Below, one piece after another: positions 54,654 to 62,759 of a DNA stretch of 64,000 nt. Both the position numbers and the translations under genes were made by a program. The stretch is from an uncultured Roseovarius sp. (GTDB lineage: Bacteria; Pseudomonadota; Alphaproteobacteria; Rhodobacterales; Rhodobacteraceae). Under the pieces are notes generated by a model. That model saw nothing but the letters and a program-made list of their open reading frames with translations. It was not told where the DNA came from and made no database searches. Numbering within the stretch: position 1 is the stretch's first letter; each line of letters opens with the position of its first letter. The stretch lies in contig CANMFU010000001.1 of NCBI GenBank assembly GCA_947497295.1, positions 1-64,000 of the forward strand, given 5' to 3'.

Positions 54654-55391
54654 TCAGCCATTTTTGTCCAGCGTGGCACGGCAGGTACGGTCGACGACGG
54701 CGTGCAGCAGAACGGTAAAAACAGCCAGCACGATCAGCGCGGCGAACATCAGGTCCGTCTTGGCCCGGCCACTGGCAAGCAGCATCAGGTAGCCGAGGCC
54801 CTTGGATGCGCCGACCCATTCGCCGATGATCGCGCCGATCGGCGCATAGACCGCCGCCAGCCGCAGGCCCGAGGCAAAACCGGGCAGGGCGGCGGGGATG
54901 CGGATATGGCGCATGATGCGCGCAGGGCTGGCGCCCATCAGGCGCGCCATGTCGATCCAGGCTTGGGGCGTGCGCATCAGGGCGTCGAAGAACGCCGACG
55001 TGACGGGGAAGTAGATCACCAGCAGCGTCATCACCACCTTGGAGCCGATGCCATAGCCGAACCACAGGGTCAGAATCGGGGCGAGGGCAAAGACTGGCAC
55101 GGCCTGACTGAATATCAGCATGGGCCGCACAAGTTGGCGGGCAAGGGGGGATGCGGCCAGCGCGATGGCTGTGACGCCGCCCAGCGTGGCGCCAAGCGCG
55201 AGGCCGGCCAGCACTTCGATCGCGGTGATCACTGTATGATGCGCGATCAGCGCGCGGCTGGTCCAGAGCGTTTCGGCCACCAGCGCGGGGCCGGGAAGGA
55301 TGAAGCGCGGCACGCCGGTCAACAGCACCAGCGCTTGCCAGGCGGCGAGAGCGACGAGCGCCGAAGCGATGATGCTGCCCGCGCGCCTCAT
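54654..55391 (-). CDS. thiX: ABC transporter permease for a thiamine pyrimidine precursor
   Basis: The 245-residue inner-membrane protein has six helices and the BPD-type EAA loop in M-G-A-S-P-A-R-I-M-R-H-I-R-I-P-A near residue 148. It is the last gene of a four-gene operon under a TPP riboswitch, beside TenA, so it most likely moves a hydroxymethylpyrimidine-type precursor (formylaminopyrimidine in the ThiXYZ system). Its start overlaps the ATPase stop. Confidence 0.82.
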   Translation of the reverse strand: MRRAGSIIASALVALAAWQALVLLTGVPRFILPGPALVAETLWTSRALIAHHTVITAIEVLAGLALGATLGGVTAIALAASPLARQLVRPMLIFSQAVPVFALAPILTLWFGYGIGSKVVMTLLVIYFPVTSAFFDALMRTPQAWIDMARLMGASPARIMRHIRIPAALPGFASGLRLAAVYAPIGAIIGEWVGASKGLGYLMLLASGRAKTDLMFAALIVLAVFTVLLHAVVDRTCRATLDKNG

Positions 55392-56110
55392 GGGTCGGCT
55401 CGCAATTCCGCCAGCAGGGCGCCCTGGGCGCTGAGCGTCTGCGTATCGTCCACCGGGCGCGGCGGTGCGCCGGGCGGTGCGGGGCGCGCGCGCAGGCTGT
55501 CCGGGCCGAGGATGAGGATGGCATCGCTCAGCCGGGCGGCCTCGGCCGGATCATGCGTGACCATCAGCACGGTTTTGCCCGCCAGAAGCTGCGCTGTCAG
55601 GTCCTGCACCTGCGCGCGGGTGCGCGCATCAAGTGCCGAGAACGGCTCGTCCAGCAGGACGATGGGGCGGTCCTCCATCAGGGTCCGGGCCAGCGCAGCG
55701 CGCTGGCGCTGGCCGCCCGACAGCGTCGCGGGACTTTGATCAGCCTGCGCGCTCAGGCCGACGTCGTTCAACAGGTCTGCGGCGCGCCGGGCATCTGGCA
55801 CCGTGCCGCGCAGGCGGGCGCCGAGGGTGACATTCTGTGTGACGGTCAGCCATGGCAGCAGCAAATCGGACTGCGCCATCAGCGCCACGCGCCCGGCGAG
55901 GGGAACGCCGTCAGTTGCATTTAGCGTGCCGTTCAGTGTCGCCTCGTCCGCGATGCCCGAAATCAGGCGCAGGATTGTGGACTTGCCCACCCCCGACGCC
56001 CCAAGCAGGCAGGTCCATCGGCCTGCCGCCGCGGTGAGCCGAATAGGCGGTATCAGCGGCTCGCCGTCGATAGCGACGGAGCCTTCAAGCAGGATGCCGG
56101 GCGCCGTCAT
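55388..56110 (-). CDS. thiZ: ABC transporter ATP-binding protein for a thiamine pyrimidine precursor
   Basis: The 240-residue ATPase has Walker A GASGVGKST near residue 37, the Q-loop ALMAQSD, the signature LSGGQRQRAALARTL, Walker B IVLLDEPFSALD and the H-loop VTHD. It pairs with the permease and binding protein of the same operon to energise uptake. The start at 56110 overlaps the tenA stop; codons upstream of it are antisense shadow. Confidence 0.85.
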   Translation of the reverse strand: MTAPGILLEGSVAIDGEPLIPPIRLTAAAGRWTCLLGASGVGKSTILRLISGIADEATLNGTLNATDGVPLAGRVALMAQSDLLLPWLTVTQNVTLGARLRGTVPDARRAADLLNDVGLSAQADQSPATLSGGQRQRAALARTLMEDRPIVLLDEPFSALDARTRAQVQDLTAQLLAGKTVLMVTHDPAEAARLSDAILILGPDSLRARPAPPGAPPRPVDDTQTLSAQGALLAELRADP

Positions 56111-56778
56111 TCCGGCAGGCCCATGCCCCAAAAGCCGATCTCCAGCCGCGTGGCGGTGGCGAAGCGCTGCGAAAGCGCGGCCCATCGCGGGCTGTCCTGC
56201 GGCGATGGGCCCAGACGGCGGGTCACGGCGCCGTCGATCAGGGCGCCGACGTCGCGGCAGGCTTGCTGGTACTCCGCTCCGGCATAGGTGTCGATCCAGT
56301 CGCCATAGGGCGTGTCGCCGCGCGCCGCCGCCAGCCGCAGACCGATTTCGCCATAGCCCAGCACACAGGGCGCCAGCGCCGCCAGCAGGTCCAGAAAATC
56401 GCCTGAGTGGCCCGCATCCAGCACATAGCGCGTATAGGCGATGTTCTGCACCGCCTCGGGCGCGGCAAACAGCGTGGCCTCGTCAATGCCTTCGCGCGCG
56501 CAGGTGGCGACATGCAGCGCGATTTCGCCGTTCAGCAGCGCATCCAGCGTGTTCGTGGCAAAACGCATTTCCTCGACCGTGTCGGCCTTGACGACCGCCA
56601 GCGCCCATGCGCGGGAGAAGTGGATGAGGAACACATAGTCCTGCACCAGATAGCGCAGATAGGCCTCGCGCGGCAGGGTACCATCGCGCAAGCCCTCGAC
56701 AAAGGGATGATGGGTGTAGGCGTGCCAGTCCTGCGCCGCGTCCGCGCGCCAAGCGCTGAAGGTATTGCCATACATCAC
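56107..56778 (-). CDS. tenA: TenA-family aminopyrimidine aminohydrolase (thiaminase II)
   Basis: TenA hydrolyses aminomethyl-HMP, salvaged from degraded thiamine, to HMP. The 223-residue all-helical product has H-P-F-V-E-G-L near residue 24, Y-L-V-Q-D-Y near residue 43, and the nucleophile Cys in L-A-P-C-V-L-G-Y-G-E-I-G near residue 138. Length is typical. It overlaps the genes on both sides, and the riboswitch-controlled operon joins uptake with salvage. Confidence 0.9.
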   Translation of the reverse strand: MMYGNTFSAWRADAAQDWHAYTHHPFVEGLRDGTLPREAYLRYLVQDYVFLIHFSRAWALAVVKADTVEEMRFATNTLDALLNGEIALHVATCAREGIDEATLFAAPEAVQNIAYTRYVLDAGHSGDFLDLLAALAPCVLGYGEIGLRLAAARGDTPYGDWIDTYAGAEYQQACRDVGALIDGAVTRRLGPSPQDSPRWAALSQRFATATRLEIGFWGMGLPE

Positions 56779-57743
56779 TGCGTCTCCGGTACTGCATTGG
56801 CCTCGGCGCCCGGATCAATCGCCAGTTCGGATACCGGGCGAGTCCCGTCCAGCAGGCCGGCTTTGACCAGAAAACGCTCGAAATCGGCGTATCGGGCGAT
56901 GTCGACGGCGGCGGGGCGCAGGGCGAAGCGGGGGATCGTGTCGGTCCAGGCGCGGGCGTTCAGGGCATCGTCCAGTTCGGTCGAGGTGGATTTGAAGATA
57001 TCCCAGCTGTCCTCGGGGTGGTTGACGATGTATTGGGTGGCCTTGGCCGTCGCCCGCAGGAAGCGCGAGATTTTGCCCGCATCCATCGTCTCGGGATTGG
57101 CGACATAGATCAGCTCGTCATAGGTCGGCACGCCAATTTCTTCGAGGTAAAAGCAGGTGCCGGGGACGCCTTCGATCTCCATCTGGTTCAGCTCGAAATT
57201 GCGATAGGCACCGATCACCGCATCGACCTGTCCGGACATGACCGAGGGGCCGAGCGACCAGTTGACGTTGATCATTTCGATATCGTCCAGCGCGATGTCC
57301 TGCGCATTTAGAATCGAGGTCAGCAGCGCCTCTTCGACGCCGGCCACGGAATAACCGATCTTGCGGCCCTTGAGGTCTGCGATGGCCTTGATGGGGCCGT
57401 CCTGGAGCACCAGCAGACAGTTCAGCGGGCTGGCGATCAGGGTGCCAACGCGGATCAGCGGCAGGCCCTCGGCGATCTGAAGATGCAACTGCGGCTGGTA
57501 GGAGACGGCCAGATCAACTTGTCCTGCCGCGACCATTTTTGGCGGTGCAGAGGCGTCGGCGGGCGCTATAATTTCAATTTCCAGACCTTGGTCGGTAAAA
57601 TACCCCCGCTCCTGCGCAACGATGATTGGGCCGTGATTGGGGTTGACGAACCAGTCCAGCACGACGGTCATCTTGTCCTGTGCAAATGTCGGTTCAGCGG
57701 TCAGCGCGCTTAGAAAGGCAACTGTGAAAGCGAGAGATCTCAT
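56775..57743 (-). CDS. thiY: Thi5/NMT1-like periplasmic binding protein for a thiamine precursor
   Basis: The 322-residue product has a signal peptide (residues 1-21, ending TFAQ) and the NMT1/THI5 fold: VVLDWFVNPNHGPIIVAQERGYF near residue 28, then A-A-G-Q-V-D-L-A-V-S-Y-Q and G-R-K-I-G-Y-S-V-A-G near residue 125. ThiY proteins bind formylaminopyrimidine. The start at 57743 follows AAGGAGCC, about 120 bases after a TPP riboswitch. Confidence 0.87.
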   Translation of the reverse strand: MRSLAFTVAFLSALTAEPTFAQDKMTVVLDWFVNPNHGPIIVAQERGYFTDQGLEIEIIAPADASAPPKMVAAGQVDLAVSYQPQLHLQIAEGLPLIRVGTLIASPLNCLLVLQDGPIKAIADLKGRKIGYSVAGVEEALLTSILNAQDIALDDIEMINVNWSLGPSVMSGQVDAVIGAYRNFELNQMEIEGVPGTCFYLEEIGVPTYDELIYVANPETMDAGKISRFLRATAKATQYIVNHPEDSWDIFKSTSTELDDALNARAWTDTIPRFALRPAAVDIARYADFERFLVKAGLLDGTRPVSELAIDPGAEANAVPETQ

Positions 57744-57863
57744 GTCGGCTCCTTGGCGGCGACGGGTGCACCAAAGGCGCGCACGACCGCAGTACGGGTT
57801 TAGGCACAGCTCCGGCACAGAAAACGGAAGATTGGCGCAGAACCACTCAGGCGGCATCTGCAA

Positions 57864-57955
57864 GCTCCGTTCCCTCCGCCGGTACTGACCGGATCAGGTT
57901 CGATGGGTCGGCGCATTGCCTCTCAGCCCCGGCATAGCGGAGCACCCCAACGGAT
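57864..57955 (-). promoter_or_regulatory. TPP (THI-box) riboswitch
   Basis: Read on the minus strand the leader contains, in order, GGGGTGCTCCG, the conserved GGGGCTGAGA, ACCCATCGAACCTGATCCGG and the closing stem ending in CGGAGGGAACGGAG. These are the P1 to P5 elements of the TPP aptamer with both invariant loops. It precedes thiY-tenA-thiZ-thiX and should turn the operon off when thiamine diphosphate is plentiful. No T-tract hairpin follows, so control of translation initiation is more likely than attenuation. Confidence 0.95.
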
Positions 57956-58097
57956 ATGTCGAATCTAGCAATCTGGCGGCACCTGCGCAAGCGACGAAAG
58001 AGCGCGCCGCGCGGTCTGGCGCTTGCGATGCAAATCGTCCGTTCAGCTTGGGCGCGAAAGGCGCTAGGTTGCGCGCGGAATCTCCGGAGTGTCGCCC

Positions 58098-59846
58098 ATG
58101 TTACCCAGATCCGAAACCTTCGAAACGCGGCTGTCATACGCTATTGTTGGTGCGGTAGCGGGCCTTTCGGTCTGGGGGCTGACCGATGTTCTGCCCGATA
58201 TCGTCGACAATGCGCGCGCCGCACTGCTGGCGATCGCAGCGGGGCTGGGGTTTTTCAGCGTACTGCTGGCGCTGCTGGGTCCGGTGCGGTTGATACCGGC
58301 GGCGCTGGCGGCGTTGGGCATGGCGGTGCCTGCTGCGCTGCTGCTGTTTTGGGCAAGCTTTCGCCATGTGCAAGTCGAGACATTTCTAGACAATGGGTTT
58401 GCAATTGCCGCCTATGTTTATCTGCTGGCAATCGGGGCGCCTTTTGTCATTGCCGGTCTGCACAGGCATGGTGGCTGGCGTCATTACGGCGACTTGTTCG
58501 ACGCTGCGTGGAACTTGGTAGTGCGCTCTGCCGCCGCCTGGCTGTTCGTCGGGGTGGTTTGGCTGGTACTTTTGCTGTCTGACCAGCTGCTGGGTCTGGT
58601 CGGGATCGATATCATCGAAGATCTGATAGATCTGGATCCGATGCCCTACCTGATCAGCGGCATCGCGCTGGGCCTTGGGCTGGCGATTGTGCATGAACTG
58701 CGCGATTACGTGTCGCCTTTTCTGGTGATCCAACTGCTGCGCGTGCTTCTGCCGGCGCTTTTGGTGGTGCTGACAATCTTTATTGCTGCGCTGCCGTTTC
58801 GGGGGCTTGGCAATCTGTTTGGTCAATTCTCGGCCGCGGCAACACTGATCGCGGTGACGGTGGCGGGTATAACGTTGGTGACAACGGCAATTCACCGCGA
58901 TGATGGGTTATCGGTGCAGGAGGCGGGCATGCAGATCGCCACCCGCATGCTGAGCGCGATGCTACCCGTGCCGGCGGCTCTGGCGCTGTGGGCAGTGTGG
59001 CTGCGTGTGGACCAATACGGGCTGACGCCTCACCGGGTGGCTGCGCTGATCGCGGCGGCTGTGGTGCTGATCTATGCGCTTGCTTATTTCGCCGCGCTGC
59101 TGATGCGGACTGATTGGCGCCGCCAGCAGCGCAGTGTCAACCGCTGGATGGCGCTGATTACGCTGGCTATTGCGGCGCTTTGGTTGACGCCGCTGTTGAA
59201 CGCCGAGCGTCTGGCAACTGCCAGTCAGGTCTTTCGCGCCGGTGCGGCGCACCCAGATGTAGCGCTGTGGGAAATGGCGCATGAATGGGGCTATCCGGGC
59301 CAGCGCGGTCTGGAACGGTTGGAGCAGCGCGCGCAGGCGGATGGTGACGCCGACCTGCTGGCAATGATTGGGCGCGCGCGGCGGGCCCCGTCCAGATGGG
59401 CCTTTGAGAAGGTCGAGCGCGATGACGGGATTGCCACGCTGGACGGAATTGTTCCGCTGCGCCCGAAGAGTGTCACGTTGCAGCCAGGCGCGCTGGACGG
59501 GCTGGATTCCGGCGAACGGCAAAGGATACATGACGCGTGCAAACGCCGCCTGACAGGCGGTCATCCTGGCTGCGTTATCGTGGTCGCCCCGTTCGAGCCA
59601 GCTGAGGAAACCGACCGTGCCATCGGTTTGTTTGCGACCGAAGGCGACGGTGCGCGACTGGTGGCCTACCGGGTCCATGAGGGGCGCCTGATCCAGCAGG
59701 GATTTCCCCGCGACATTCTGGCAGGCAGCTATCCATATGTTTCAAGGGACGTGATCGCGGACATCCTGAAGGGGCGGTTCGGTCTGGTTCCTGCGCCGCG
59801 GACCGTGCTGGACGTCGGGGGAATGCAGTTATTTCCGCAAAATTGA
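58098..59846 (+). CDS. DUF4153 integral membrane protein
   Basis: The 582-residue product has about eleven hydrophobic helices in its first 380 residues and a soluble C terminus of about 200 residues with no known motif. The arrangement, including L-L-L-S-D-Q-L-L-G-L-V-G-I between helices and the large tail, matches DUF4153 proteins. Start 58098 is chosen because CCGGAG lies eight bases upstream; an in-frame GTG at 58089 overlaps that site. Function is unknown. It is divergent from the TPP-controlled operon. Confidence 0.75.
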   Translation: MLPRSETFETRLSYAIVGAVAGLSVWGLTDVLPDIVDNARAALLAIAAGLGFFSVLLALLGPVRLIPAALAALGMAVPAALLLFWASFRHVQVETFLDNGFAIAAYVYLLAIGAPFVIAGLHRHGGWRHYGDLFDAAWNLVVRSAAAWLFVGVVWLVLLLSDQLLGLVGIDIIEDLIDLDPMPYLISGIALGLGLAIVHELRDYVSPFLVIQLLRVLLPALLVVLTIFIAALPFRGLGNLFGQFSAAATLIAVTVAGITLVTTAIHRDDGLSVQEAGMQIATRMLSAMLPVPAALALWAVWLRVDQYGLTPHRVAALIAAAVVLIYALAYFAALLMRTDWRRQQRSVNRWMALITLAIAALWLTPLLNAERLATASQVFRAGAAHPDVALWEMAHEWGYPGQRGLERLEQRAQADGDADLLAMIGRARRAPSRWAFEKVERDDGIATLDGIVPLRPKSVTLQPGALDGLDSGERQRIHDACKRRLTGGHPGCVIVVAPFEPAEETDRAIGLFATEGDGARLVAYRVHEGRLIQQGFPRDILAGSYPYVSRDVIADILKGRFGLVPAPRTVLDVGGMQLFPQN

Positions 59847-59909
59847 AGATGTTGGTGAATTCTTAAGAAGCGGCGTGCATACCTGATTCACCGCAGATCG
59901 GAGATGGAT

Positions 59910-60497
59910 ATGCACGGGCTGATAAATCGGTCGATAGAACGCTTTGTGCGCGACACATATGGGCGCGACGTCTGGGGTGCTGTGATGCGGCGTGCCGGGC
60001 TGGATTATATCGAATTCGAGGCGATGCTGATCTACGAGGATCACGTTACCCGTGACGTCCTCAGCGCCCTTTCCGGAGTGCTGGATCGTGCGGAGCAGGA
60101 TATCCTTGAGGATATCGGAACATATCTTGTCTCGCACCCGAATTTTGAGGCGCTGCGCCGCCTTTTGCGGTTCGGCGGGCCGACGTTCACCGAATTTCTG
60201 CATTCGCTCGACGACCTGCCAGCACGCGCACGGCTTGCCGTTTCAGATCTGATCCTCCCGGAGATTGAGTTGCGCGAGCATGGCGATGGACGGTTCAGCG
60301 CCCTTTGCCGTGGCAAGGAGGCGGGATTTGGTCATGTCATCGTCGGTCTTCTGCGCGCGCTTGCGGATGATTACGGCGCGCTGGCCGTGTTGGAATACAA
60401 GGGCGGACGCGACAGTCTGGAGATAGTCGAAATCCGGTTGCTGGCGGTAGAGCATGCCAGCGGACGCAGCTTTGATCTGGGCGTGGGGGCAGTTTGA
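59910..60497 (+). CDS. H-NOX heme nitric-oxide-binding domain protein
   Basis: The 195-residue product begins MHGLINRSIERFV, as H-NOX proteins do, and has the A-x-x-x-Y-E-D segment near residue 43. H98 in F-T-E-F-L-H-S-L-D-D is the likely proximal heme ligand. The usual YxSxR heme-propionate motif is not recognisable; the aligned place reads C-R-G-K-E (133-137). ATG 59910 is preferred to 59904 because CGGAG is six bases upstream. It overlaps the HNOBA-diguanylate cyclase gene, forming a sensor-effector pair that would link nitric oxide to c-di-GMP. Confidence 0.8.
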   Translation: MHGLINRSIERFVRDTYGRDVWGAVMRRAGLDYIEFEAMLIYEDHVTRDVLSALSGVLDRAEQDILEDIGTYLVSHPNFEALRRLLRFGGPTFTEFLHSLDDLPARARLAVSDLILPEIELREHGDGRFSALCRGKEAGFGHVIVGLLRALADDYGALAVLEYKGGRDSLEIVEIRLLAVEHASGRSFDLGVGAV

Positions 60498-61585
60498 TGA
60501 AGATACCCGACGACAACGCCGAACACGTTGATGGCAGCGCCATGATGGATGTGCTGTGTCCCATGCACGCCGTGCTGGATTCCACGGGCCATGTGGTCCA
60601 CGCCGGACCGACTTTGGCCAAGATATTCGGAAACACGCCCTTGATCGGCACTCGGTTTGCCGAGCTGTTTGAAATCAAACGCCCAAGGACCGATGGATCC
60701 ATGCGCATGCTGCTTGCGATGGCGGGCGCAAAGCTGCATCTGCGCATGCGCGGCGCGCAGCGTACCCACCTCAAGGGCGTGGCTGTGCCCCTCGCGCCCG
60801 GCGCAGCCCCTGAAGGCGGCGCCCTAATTGATCTGTCTTTTGGGATCTCGATTGTGGATGCCGTGCGGGATTATGCGCTGACCAGCAGCGATTTTGCCGC
60901 AACTGATCTGGCAGTAGAGATGCTCTATCTGGTCGAGGCAAAGACTGCGGCCATGGATGCGTCCCATAAATTGAACGTGCGCCTTCAGGGGGCAATGATC
61001 GCGGCCGAGGAAAAAGCCTATACAGACACGCTGACCGGGCTGCGCAACCGGCGCGCACTGGACTATGTGCTAACGCGGCTGTCCGAGGCCGAGCAGGATT
61101 TTGCGCTGATCCACTTGGATCTTGATTACTTCAAGGCGGTCAATGACAGCATGGGCCACGCCGCAGGCGATCATGTACTGCGTGAGGTTGCGCGCATCAT
61201 GATCGAAGAGACGCGCAGCGACGACACAGTTGCACGCGTGGGCGGTGACGAATTCGTTCTTGTGCTGAAACGTGTGACTGACGCCTGCCGTGTGCACGAT
61301 ATCGCAGAGCGGCTGATCGGACGCTTGTCGCGCCCTATCCCCTTTGCCGACCGGTTTTGCACCATAACGGCAAGTGCGGGGTCGGTCCTGTCGTGCAATT
61401 ACGCGCATCCTGATACGGCCCGGCTCATGCTGGAAGCTGACACTGCGCTTTATGCCGCCAAGGACCAGGGGCGCGGGCGGCATGTTTCGTATTCGCGGTC
61501 CTTGCGAAATGACGACGAGAATTTAGGGACCGCCGGAGCGGAAGTGAGTGCGTGCGCAGCGTGTGGGGGTGACACCGAAGTTTAG
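60494..61585 (+). CDS. Diguanylate cyclase with HNOBA domain, partner of H-NOX
   Basis: The 363-residue product has an N-terminal PAS-like HNOBA domain (about 15-175, with D-L-S-F-G-I-S-I-V-D-A-V and D-F-A-A-T-D-L-A-V-E-M-L-Y-L-V-E-A-K), then a GGDEF domain from about 178. The active motif is GGDEF and an I-site RxxD (RSDD) lies five residues upstream. HNOBA domains accompany H-NOX domains in guanylate cyclases, and here the overlap (ATGA) with the H-NOX gene indicates a complex. It should make c-di-GMP under control of the heme sensor. The C-terminal tail of about 30 residues is Cys-containing and unassigned. Confidence 0.88.
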   Translation: MMKIPDDNAEHVDGSAMMDVLCPMHAVLDSTGHVVHAGPTLAKIFGNTPLIGTRFAELFEIKRPRTDGSMRMLLAMAGAKLHLRMRGAQRTHLKGVAVPLAPGAAPEGGALIDLSFGISIVDAVRDYALTSSDFAATDLAVEMLYLVEAKTAAMDASHKLNVRLQGAMIAAEEKAYTDTLTGLRNRRALDYVLTRLSEAEQDFALIHLDLDYFKAVNDSMGHAAGDHVLREVARIMIEETRSDDTVARVGGDEFVLVLKRVTDACRVHDIAERLIGRLSRPIPFADRFCTITASAGSVLSCNYAHPDTARLMLEADTALYAAKDQGRGRHVSYSRSLRNDDENLGTAGAEVSACAACGGDTEV

Positions 61586-61977
61586 TTCAAGGCTTCGGTT
61601 TCTGGCATCAATGCACGGTCGGTCTCGGGGACGTCCAGCGTTGACCATGTGTCATCCTCTGGAGGGGGCGGCGGAGCTGTGCAGGAGCCTTTGTGGATAT
61701 TCACCTTGGCAATGAAATTCGCAGATATTGGTGCCGTGACAAACAAAAAGGCCATGATCAACAGATCGTGCAAGGCGCCGTCACTGAATATCTGCGCGTG
61801 GATCATCGACGCTAGCAGCAGCGCACCGATGCCGACAGTGCCTACTTTGGTCGGCGCGTGCAGACGCGTCATGGCATCGTTGAATTTGAGCAGCCCGATA
61901 GAGCCGATCAGAGAGAATGCAGCGCCGACGATCAAGCAAAAGGCGACGGCGTATATTGCTACGGTTTCCCAGATCAT
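61582..61977 (-). CDS. mnhG: Na+/H+ antiporter subunit G
   Basis: The 131-residue product has three helices and the MnhG/MrpG pattern: S-L-I-G-S-I-G-L-L-K-F-N-D-A-M-T-R-L-H-A-P-T-K near residue 23 and F-L-F-V-T-A-P-I-S-A-N-F near residue 77. A Pro-rich tail extends past the usual end. The start at 61977 overlaps the mnhF stop. It is the last gene of the leftward antiporter operon and meets the cyclase gene tail to tail with a four-base overlap. Confidence 0.9.
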   Translation of the reverse strand: MIWETVAIYAVAFCLIVGAAFSLIGSIGLLKFNDAMTRLHAPTKVGTVGIGALLLASMIHAQIFSDGALHDLLIMAFLFVTAPISANFIAKVNIHKGSCTAPPPPPEDDTWSTLDVPETDRALMPETEALN

Positions 61978-62261
61978 TCGATGATATCCCCCCTCAATAC
62001 GAATCTTGCATAGGCCACGGTGCTGACAAATCCCAGCATGGCAATGATCAGCGCGACTTCGAAATAGATGTGGCTTCCGTGTGCGATCCCGAGCAGGACG
62101 ATCAGACCGATCGCGTTTATCACCATAGTATCCAGAGCCAGAATCCGGTCGCCCGTATCCGGTCCGATGATCAGCCGGATCATGGCCATGACCTGCGCCA
62201 CCGCGACAGCGATAAAAGCTATCCATAGCGCGACAGTCATCACATCCATGGCAAGGGTCAT
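61974..62261 (-). CDS. mnhF: Na+/H+ antiporter subunit F
   Basis: The 95-residue product has three helices and the MnhF signature I-R-L-I-I-G-P-D-T-G-D-R-I-L-A-L-D-T near residue 28. It overlaps mnhE upstream and mnhG downstream by four bases each. The subunit is a required part of the multi-subunit Mrp-type antiporter that expels sodium for protons. Confidence 0.9.
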   Translation of the reverse strand: MTLAMDVMTVALWIAFIAVAVAQVMAMIRLIIGPDTGDRILALDTMVINAIGLIVLLGIAHGSHIYFEVALIIAMLGFVSTVAYARFVLRGDIIE

Positions 62262-62758
62262 GTGAAAATCTCCAGCAAGCGGCGCTCGTAGCGTTGTTTT
62301 ATATCGTCACGCACGGCGTCAGGATCATCGGTGTGCAGCGCGTGTACCAACAGGCTGTGCCCTTCGTCGGACAGATCGGCAGATACGGTTCCTGGCGTAA
62401 GTGTGATCGTGCCTGCAAGGACTGTTATCGCCTCGGGTTGGCGCAATTCCAGCGGTACAACGACCCACGCGGGGCGCAGGCGCGCATTTGGCTTGGTCAG
62501 AACGATCCAGGCGACCTGCACATTCGCAACCATGATGTCCCACAGGACGATGACGATATAAACAGCCATGCGGCTCAGCCGCAAGCCGCTGGGCGTACCC
62601 GGCCACCATGCTGCCGTGCCCCACGGGATCAGGATGCCCAGAATGAGGCCGAATACCACCATTCCGGGCGACACTGTGCCTTGAAGCAACAGCCAGACCA
62701 CCGTGAGCAAGAGGGTAAGGAACGGATGCGGCAACAGCCAGTAGAATGCGCGCTTCAT
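62258..62758 (-). CDS. mnhE: Na+/H+ antiporter subunit E
   Basis: The 166-residue product has two N-terminal helices (about 8-50), a third near 62-80, and the MnhE segments V-A-N-V-Q-V-A-W-I-V-L near residue 78, T-L-T-P-G-T-V-S-A-D near residue 118 and L-L-V-H-A-L near residue 134. The ribosome site GGAGGGG lies inside the end of mnhD, and one base separates the two genes. Confidence 0.9.
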   Translation of the reverse strand: MKRAFYWLLPHPFLTLLLTVVWLLLQGTVSPGMVVFGLILGILIPWGTAAWWPGTPSGLRLSRMAVYIVIVLWDIMVANVQVAWIVLTKPNARLRPAWVVVPLELRQPEAITVLAGTITLTPGTVSADLSDEGHSLLVHALHTDDPDAVRDDIKQRYERRLLEIFT

Positions 62759-62759
62759 G

